Shown here in pieces: positions 56,882-64,000 of a DNA stretch of 64,000 nt. Within the stretch, counting starts at the first letter, position 1; each line of letters starts with the position of its first letter. The DNA lies in the NCBI GenBank assembly GCA_951394405.1, contig OX596334.1, forward strand, positions 3,286,001 through 3,350,000, given 5' to 3'. The notes below the pieces were generated by a model. It was not told the origin of the DNA. It searched no databases and saw only the letters and a list, made by a program, of their open reading frames with translations. Position numbers and translations under genes: made by a program. The DNA is from Coprinellus micaceus. Its lineage: Eukaryota; Basidiomycota; Agaricomycetes; Agaricales; Psathyrellaceae.

Positions 56882-59153
56882 GCGGGTTCATTGAAAGCGG
56901 CGACGGAGTTGCTCGAACGCGCTGGAGGGGCCCTGAACGTGCTAATCAGTAAGCAGGCCCTTGAACGGTGGGTGCGGATGCGGATGAGGGAACTTGAAAT
57001 GAAGTGGTCCATCTGAGAATACAGGGTCATGCAGGGCTGACATACCTATATGCCTATTCCTGCAATCCACTCTGGACAGTCCACCTTGGCCGCACTCCCA
57101 CCTCGTCGTCGACCGAGCAGGACAAGTTGCGTTCGCTGAAGGCTGGGGTGATCCCAGCGCGGGATGCGATAGAAACGTGGAATACGGCGCAATCAAACCC
57201 TCAAAGGGTAGATATTAACACCCTGGGGCCTCAAGGCAGCGCGAATGACAGGAAACCTGTAAATGGTGATGGTTAGAACAAAACCGCTCAATAGCGCGAT
57301 ATGAAACTCAAACCTTCTCTCCTGCAGCACCGAATGGGTACCCGGCGGGCTTTGGGCCTTGAAGAACGCCACCCGCGATTTTGTCTCGCACAGACAGACC
57401 TGCCTGGAGAGGGAATGTCTGGAAGCAAGCACGGCACCGGAGCACTGACCAAACTCACCTCAATCCGGCAATTCGATAGGTTCTCGCGCCCAGGTCGCGA
57501 TAATCGGACACAATAGGTATGTCTCTTACAAACCCACTCCTTTCCTTCTAACCCCTTCGTACGATTCAAGTAACAGCGCTGTTCACTATATTTTCTGTGA
57601 ATTTACATGATGAATACATGACGCAGCGTTGCTCGTCGTGATACCAGCATCTGATTGCTTCCCCACACCGAAGTCCAAAGCCGCGCGCCTGTTCACCCAA
57701 TTGATGCACGCACACTGCCCGGTGACGTCTCGATGACCTAAACCTTGAGCAGCCCCTATGTTGCCTGACTTCCAGAATGCCGTACACGTCCCAACCTCAG
57801 CCCAATTGCCCATACCCATCCAAATTCTCATACCTGGTCCAAGTGAACTCCCAAGATGCCCTGCCCCTGTGGAGTCGGTGAGCAAATGCTAGACTTGACC
57901 GCCTTCCTGAATGTGACGAGGTGACCACAGAACCGGTGTCCGAACCAAGGATCAGTCCCGTCAGGTGGTACGGACAGAAGGAGTTCGCGGCCAGAGACTC
58001 CCAGCAATGACGACTCAATTCATTTCTCCAAGGGGAAATTATACACGAGGCAGGTAGGAGCAGTTAGCCGTTTTTAGAATCGAAGAAGACGAGGCTTCAT
58101 GGTTGCACAGCAGCTTCAAGCGGCGATCCGGTGGAGGCGAGACATGCCGTTTTGTAAGATTCTCTTGTGGTACTAAGGTGTCAAAGCGGAGCAATCAGAG
58201 GCGACAAGTCATCCTTGGAAAAGGCGAAGAATGGTTGCACACAACGTCGGCCAAAGACTTCTTCCAAAGAGAAGTGCGGAAGTCCGAAGATGTGGCCAAA
58301 GTCACAGGTGCCGCGAAGCTCAGAGAGAGGTTGTGTCGCGACCACCAAAAGCCATGATAGCAGTTGTTATCAAAACTGTTTGGCGGAAAAGAGATGAAAC
58401 GCGGCCGGAAAGAAGCTTCCAAAGGCTGCGCGATCACAGCGTTATCTCTGCGTGTTCGGCGAACATGAGGAGAGTAGGAGAGGGCCCCTAGAAACGTTGA
58501 GACTAGAGCACGATAGTGCCGTTCAGAGAAGTCTTCTGAACGGGCTTGGGCATGGCGCAGAAGCGAACGTTTCATACAAATCTAGGAAGGCGCCAATAGA
58601 CATGGAGAGATGGTAGGGAGCCGAATGACCACGTCTGGTGGGACTCTGCCACTCTGGGAGATGGACAAATAGCTGATCTTCCCTCGGCGAAATAAGCCTG
58701 ACAATCCTGCCAAACGCAACAGGTCAGAAAGTAGAGATCAGCATAAAAGATACAAGACGGCGATCACCTGGCAGCCAAAAGTCAGAGTTGTCATTTCCTA
58801 GATCCAGGATGAAGGACATTGGTGTGAACGTGGGTATGCAAGACATTGTTTCCCAGAGAGAGGCTAATCGCTGCAGAAGAATACCGGCCGACCTGAGTCA
58901 CAAGGCGTTGAAGCAGGAGACAGACGGGCGCTCAGGGAAACAGCTGAAATACTCACAGTCAAAGGGATGCGAATTTTCTACGTGGCTGTGGCTGATGTAA
59001 GCCAGTCACGCGACCCGGCCTGAGACAAAACAGGGTCAAACTGGAGGATATTCATCGCTGACGTTGCTTTTCCTCAGATTACACTGACCTGCCGTCCAAC
59101 ATCGTTCTAGGAGCCCCTTTTCTTCTAACAGAAGCGCAGCAGGTCATTTTACG
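56882..59153. other. Intergenic, no supported gene
   Basis: Divergent promoter region between the kinase gene (-) and the BYE1-like gene (+), 2.3 kb. Overlapping small frames around 57.5-58.6 kb have no domain. Nothing supported. Confidence 0.4.
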
Positions 59154-62100
59154 ATGACTACGAGGTCGAGAACGAGATCCGCTGCCGCCCAGCCGCCTAC
59201 AAAGGCCGTTTCTCCAACAGCCTCAAAGGCCAGTGGCATCGTCAAGCGAGAGGCCTCCTTAGATCACGATCTTTCGGGTAACAGAACCTCTGTAAAGGGA
59301 GCATCCACAAGGATGACACAGAAGAGCTCAAGAGGAAAGAACACCCCCACCAGCGATCTGCCTTGCACTTGCAACAGAGGCGATGACGGTTCGCCAATGG
59401 TACTCTGCTCTGAGTGCAGCAAATGGTGCGTTAACTTGGGCGCTGCGCTTTTCGACACGGTCACAGCTAACTCTTGCCCTGAAGGCACCATTTTGTGTGT
59501 TTGGACTTGTCTGAGCGGGATGCTGAAGATATAGGTGTGTTGCGTCACCGTGGTGCTCTGACTCAGATCTGACGGGTCCCCACAGCACGATTCATTTGCC
59601 CCTCTTGTTCAAAAACCACTGGCCTCAGTACCACAAGTGAGTGTTTATCTCTCGTTTCCAGTAACACAGATTTCGTCTCCCCCGTCCAATTCTTGTACTA
59701 TGGGTCCGGAATTACTGGTATTACAAAACGTCCTTTATCTGAGTGATGATGCCTTGCCTATGCACCTCCCTCGGATATGGATTGGAAAACGAGATCAGAA
59801 TCGTTTATCTCTGTATGTGAGCAAGATGAGTATGGATGGACGTTCAAAAGTCGAACCCTGGGTACTCGTTCTGCTCATGACATATAGTATGAATGGACCT
59901 GTCGAACAAACGGCAGTACTGTCCCCACCCTTGCTTTTTGTAATACAAATTATCTATCCTTCCCTGCCCAAGTTTTAATTGAGGCCGTCCCGCTGACTGT
60001 ATTTCTAATTTCTGTTAGAGTCCTGGGAGGGGCCTGATGCTTTTCAAGACGAAGAAGTAGCACAGCGAAAGCCCCGACAACCCTACGTCAAATCCGGCAC
60101 GAAGACGCCCGCCAAACACATCTCCGACCTATCCGGGGGCAGTGAGGAAAGCGAGGACGACTACAGGGCGGAGGAGGACGATGGGCCTATTAAAGACAGG
60201 AGTAAAAGTTCAAGGAAGGTGCGTACTGGTGCATAGGTCTTCGAGAATTCGACTGATCGGGATTTACAGCGACGAGTCGCTGCAAAGAGCCCCGACTCCG
60301 GATCTGACTCCAACCGGCATAAACGTCCTCGAAGACTGACTAAAGCATCGGTCTCTCCAGCACCGGTCAAGAGGAAAGCGAGCACGTCTGACGGTCGCTC
60401 CCATGCTAAGAAGCAGAAGGGAACTGGTCATTCCCCTGAAGACGATCCGACAAGAAAGTACTGCTTGGCCAAACTGGAGGAGATGTTCCACGAGATCTTC
60501 TTCCGCCATCCCCACGTTCGTCGTGACGCGGACATCGTGCCGAAAGCCGTGGATGAGATGACTGACGAAGAGAAGGAAACGTTGCTGCAGGAGTCAAAGT
60601 CCTTCGCCGCCGAATTGGAACAATGCACCTTCGATGAGTTTGCTGAAGTCGATAAATCTGGGCAACCTGCACCGGGAATCAAATACAAGTACGTAACATT
60701 CATAGCCGGTACCCATCTCCGTTGGGGCATTGCTTATGTTCTCTCCTCCAGGGATCGCTTTCGGACGTTGCAGTTTAACCTTAGCAAACCTGACCGTGTC
60801 TTTATTCATCGGCGCATTACTTCTGCGAGCATATCTGCCAAAGAGTTATCAGGGATGTCGTCCACTGAATTGGCGAATGAGGAGACTCAGCAGGAGATCA
60901 AGCAAGCGGAGCAGGAGGCGCTGGAGCATTCGATCCTTCAGAAAGTGGTTGCTCCGCGTGCTAAAATCACGCACAAAGGGTTGCAGGACATCGAGTATAC
61001 AGACGCTTCCTTACCGATGGCACCGCCCTCTATTGATAGCCAGGCGATGAAGGAGAAGGAGGCCGAGGAACGTCGCGAAAGAGAGCGACTGGCTCGGCTG
61101 AAACCCGTTCAGCGGCAGCGTACGATGTCGATTTCCCAAACATCTGAGTCTACTAGTGTGCCTCCGACGCCTACGACTGACTCGTGGGGCGCGCCTCCTC
61201 CCGTTCCTGTCAGAGATGAGCCGCCGTCGCCGTCGATACAGAGGGGTCTGTTTATTCGGACAGGCTCTGACATAACAGGAGGAGACCTCGTGGAACCCGA
61301 ATTGAACCTTGCGGACTTCATTAACATCGACGAAGTCAGCCCGTCGACAGAGGTTCCCCCGACTCCGCCTATGCATCTCGATCAACAACACCCAGTCTAC
61401 GATGTCTCAACAGACCCATTCTCCCGCGGTTCCTCTTCCTCCGCGCCCACGACGGATTTCCACCCAACTCCCAGCCCGACCACCGGCGTATTCCCCTTTG
61501 CGCACCCATCCACTTCCCACAAACAATCCTTCAGCCTCAATACTCTCTGGAACGAGTCAAAGGCCAACGACCAGGACGAAGACGACCAGGCCCAGCACCC
61601 AGTGTCGACTACTCCTCCCCCCTTATCTCCCCCTACAATACAGGACGACGAGTTCGGCGAGGATGACATGGTGGAGAGCCCGATCGAACGGGCAGACGAC
61701 CAAGACTTCGATATGTTCCTTGAAGACAAGGAGCCTCCCACAAAGGCTCCAGAAGCACCCAGGCACCCACCCTCCGTCGAATACCTGCCAGAAGTATGGA
61801 GAGGGAAAGTACGTAACATTTCTTTGAATTTCAGAGCTGTTCTAACTATGGCTTTGCTCCTAGGTTTCGATGCCTCTCGACTCCAGCATACCCCAAGAAA
61901 CGCCAATGGTTGCGCGTCAAATCGCTGGGACCCCCATCCCAGCCCAGTCCCTGCTATGGAAAACCTTGTTCCCTTCAGACCTCCTCCGGGTTGATGGGCG
62001 CGTCCCAGTGGACGGTTCTGCCAAATATATCACTCAAATGAGGATGACCACAGCTAAAGAGTTGTACGCAGTCGCCCTCGTTCCTTCGACTGAGGCAGAC

Positions 62101-63162
62101 GAAGGTCCTTTCAGGGCTCTGAGTGACTTTTTGAATAAGAAAGGGTACGCGAATCTACTTGCGCTGTCATTCGACCATGATACTCATTCCTACTTCTCTA
62201 GACGTCATGGTCTTGTCTTCCCATGGGGTACCAGGCCAAAGGAGCACCACCCTGGTCGGGAACTCTACCTCATTCCCATCGCCGCCTCGGAACCGCTGCC
62301 GGAATATATTGAGCTCTTGGACGACCTCCGGCTGTCCAAAGACCGAACAAGGGACTACATGATTGGGATCTGGATCTTGAACAAGGGCAAACTGGCTCCA
62401 CCTCCCGTACCTCCCGCAGTTGCGCCATCTCCTACCCACCCGGGGTTAGGACACCATCCGGCCCCGCATACTCCCCCCGTTCCTTCAACGTTTACACCTC
62501 CCAGACCCACCATCCCTGCAGTAGCGCCTACCCCACCCTCAGTCCCGCCCCTCGCGCCGCAGATCCAGGCGCCATCTGCCACGCACGTCACACACATAGA
62601 CCCGGCCGCGCTCGCAGCTGAAGTCGCCACTCTGACCCCCGAACAAATTCAAAATGTCCTTCGCACCCTTCAACTAACGACCCCCTCCGCTCCTGGTGCG
62701 ATTCCCGGCCCCAGTGGTGTTCCTGCTGTTCCTTCCGCCGCTGGCCATCCTGGGGCCACGCACTACGGGCCCCCTTCCGCACAGAATCACGTCTATACAT
62801 GGCCTTCAGCGGCACCCCCCGCGCACCCCCAATATCCTCACCACGCATACCCTCCGTATGGCGGCTCATCACCCCCTCCACCTAGCGCATCTCAAGGACA
62901 TCACGAGCACCCTCGGGGGCATTACGACGACGACAGGTATGATCGAGGGCAACACATTAGAGGTGGGAGAGGTCGTAATCGCAACTCTAGGGGAAGTAGC
63001 AGAGGTGTTGGCGGTGGGGGAGGAGGCCCGAGAGGAGAGGGTGGATCGAATCGACCATCGGATTCAGGTTGGCCTCGAAGGCCAAAGAACGCGAGTCATC
63101 CCCATGGCTCATATGGCTCATATGATTCGTACGGTTCGTATGGTTCGGATAGGCAGTGGTAA
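59154..63162 (+). CDS. BYE1: BYE1-like transcription factor (PHD, TFIIS-M, SPOC)
   Basis: Seven exons: 59154-59425, 59485-59534, 59586-59636, 60019-60218, 60270-60688, 60752-61808, 61864-63162; 1115 residues, continuous. A PHD finger (about 68-120) reads CTCNRGDDGSPMVLCSECSK and ends FICPSCSKTTGL. An acidic/basic linker leads to the TFIIS central domain (about 215-365; RKYCLAKLEEMFHEIF, DRFRTLQFNL, LSKPDRVF, LSGMSSTELANEE). After a Pro/Ser-rich part, a SPOC domain (about 690-860) shows VARQIAGTPI, LWKTLFPSDLLRVDGRV, YLIPIA. The tail is Pro/Gly-rich (HPQYPHHAYPPYGGSSPP, RGGRGRNRNSRG). Family members bind H3K4me3 and RNA polymerase II near gene starts. The third intron (59637-60018) is 382 nt, against about 50-65 for the others. 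The symbol is by family. Confidence 0.9.
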
Positions 63163-63482
63163 TCACGCCTTGAGATGTTTCCCGCTTTTCCCGCTTATCA
63201 TTATTGTTATCTTTTCGCCCTCTTTCAGCTCCCTTGTGTGCATTTGCGTTCCGGGCGCTTATTTACTCAACCGCGGCAGTTCCTTCAATGATAAATTCCA
63301 GTACTATTTCCACCTTATATCGTACATCATGCATCTGTGTCCGGCTTAGAAAGTAGGGGGGTAAGTCCTTGAAAATGGAAGATCTTGACCCCACAAACGA
63401 ATATTACAACCGAAAAAGCAAATAAAACTAGAGGTGAATGTAAGATGAGGCTACTCGACATCATGCATCACCAGCGCTCTCA
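63163..63482. other. Convergent 3' flanks
   Basis: Short spacer between the ends of the BYE1-like gene (+) and the dehydrogenase gene (-). No gene. Confidence 0.5.
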
Positions 63483-64000
63483 CTAGTCGAGGATTTGGAC
63501 CTTAATTGCGCCCTGACTTGGATCAGCGGCGACATGGAAGGCGGACACACCCTCTTCGAGAGGGAACCGGTGAGTTACAAGAGGTTTCACGTTGATCAGA
63601 CCGCCAGCCACCAGACGGATCGCCTTCGGGTATTGGTTGGCGTAGCGGTACTGGAACTGGAGATCGATCTCGTTGGCGCTTAGATGCATGAAGGGGAACT
63701 GCAAAAACGCATGCCTATTAGCATGCAGTCTTCGCCCCAGCGAATTTAAAGTACACTCACGTTCATTTGATTGTTGCCGACACCAATTACAAAAACCTTG
63801 CCGCCGAATTTCGTGGCCTACGATGAAGATCAGACAGAGCTCAGAAGTCAAAGGAATGGTCACGTTGGAGCTCACATAGATCCCGGTGTGGATACTGCTC
63901 TCGAAGCCAGTACACTCGAGGACAGCATTAACCGGGCCGCCTGCGAGCTTAGTAATAACAGCCGCCTGCTCCTTGGGGTTCTTGTTTCTTTCAATGAGGA
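63483..64000 (-). CDS. Zinc-dependent sorbitol/xylitol-type dehydrogenase, 3' part
   Basis: Partial: the gene continues beyond the right edge. Visible exons on the minus strand are 64000-63876, 63817-63761 and 63698-63483, with GT-AG introns. The product reads KLAGGPVNAVLECTGFESSI, then KFGGKVFVIGVGNNQMN, then FPFMHLSANEIDLQFQYRYA, NQYPKAIRLVAGGLI and VKPLVTHRFPLEEGVSAFHV. This is the C-terminal Rossmann half and final lobe of medium-chain alcohol dehydrogenases of the L-iditol 2-dehydrogenase group, which oxidise polyols such as sorbitol or xylitol with NAD. The catalytic zinc ligands lie in the missing N-terminal half. The stop at 63483-63485 gives the usual C-terminus (KVQILD). Confidence 0.88.
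   Translation of the reverse strand, partial: LIERNKNPKEQAAVITKLAGGPVNAVLECTGFESSIHTGIYVSSNVTIPLTSELCLIFIVGHEIRRQGFCNWCRQQSNERECTLNSLGRRLHANRHAFLQFPFMHLSANEIDLQFQYRYANQYPKAIRLVAGGLINVKPLVTHRFPLEEGVSAFHVAADPSQGAIKVQILD

Noticed and set aside
1..64000. CRISPR arrays, rRNA, bacterial-type operons
   Set aside because: No direct-repeat arrays or rRNA sequence were seen; the intron-rich genes show a eukaryotic nuclear genome.

Overview
The window is nuclear DNA of a filamentous basidiomycete, most probably an Agaricomycete. The evidence is dense 45-95 nt GT-AG introns (18 predicted exons in one gene), families typical of mushroom-forming fungi (large F-box proteins, DUF6533 membrane proteins, DUF7330, tyrosinase, relic NACHT NTPase) and close relatives of core fungal genes. 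I cannot name the species. Gene models were spliced by eye. For most long models the exon lengths sum to a multiple of three.

Layout, left to right. 2.3-4.0 kb: intact five-exon F-box protein (+). 4.1-5.6 kb: UBA / C2H2 zinc finger / UBX adaptor (-). 7.8-13.6 kb: Rho1 exchange factor of the ROM2 type with DEP, two DH domains, PH and CNH (+). 14.3-15.3 kb: DJ-1/PfpI protein (+). 15.7-16.2 kb: non-autonomous hAT-like element with a perfect 8-bp target duplication. 17.5-19.3 kb: single-exon low-complexity protein (+). 21.5-22.4 kb: small secreted DUF3455 protein (+).

23.4-34.6 kb is an accessory block. It holds an F-box pseudogene (-) carrying a second hAT-like insertion, two DUF6533 membrane-protein genes facing each other as an inverted pair (26.5 and 34.5 kb), two further F-box-like remnants, and a small two-exon gene at 31.6-31.9 kb. 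37.0-38.1 kb: coproporphyrinogen III oxidase (+). 38.9-41.2 kb: DnaJ-X cochaperone (+). 42.4 kb: relic NACHT P-loop. 43.7-44.9 kb: DUF7330 protein (+). 45.6-48.0 kb: M20 amidohydrolase (+). 48.5-49.8 kb: degraded tyrosinase gene (-).

51.3-56.9 kb: a CH domain / STE11-Cdc15-type kinase / C1-like zinc-finger protein (-), probably a septation-network kinase. 59.2-63.2 kb: BYE1-like PHD / TFIIS-M / SPOC transcription factor (+). 63.5-64.0 kb: 3' end of a zinc-dependent sorbitol-type dehydrogenase (-), cut by the window edge.

There is no operon logic and no biosynthetic cluster that I can see. The conserved housekeeping genes (signalling, haem synthesis, chaperone, transcription) sit between islands of fast-evolving F-box/DUF genes, pseudogenes and small transposons. 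I found no clearly new multi-gene system. The most notable items are the tandem-DH RhoGEF, the CH-kinase-C1 fusion with an HCD catalytic loop, the two dated-looking hAT insertions, the inverted DUF6533 pair and the decayed tyrosinase.
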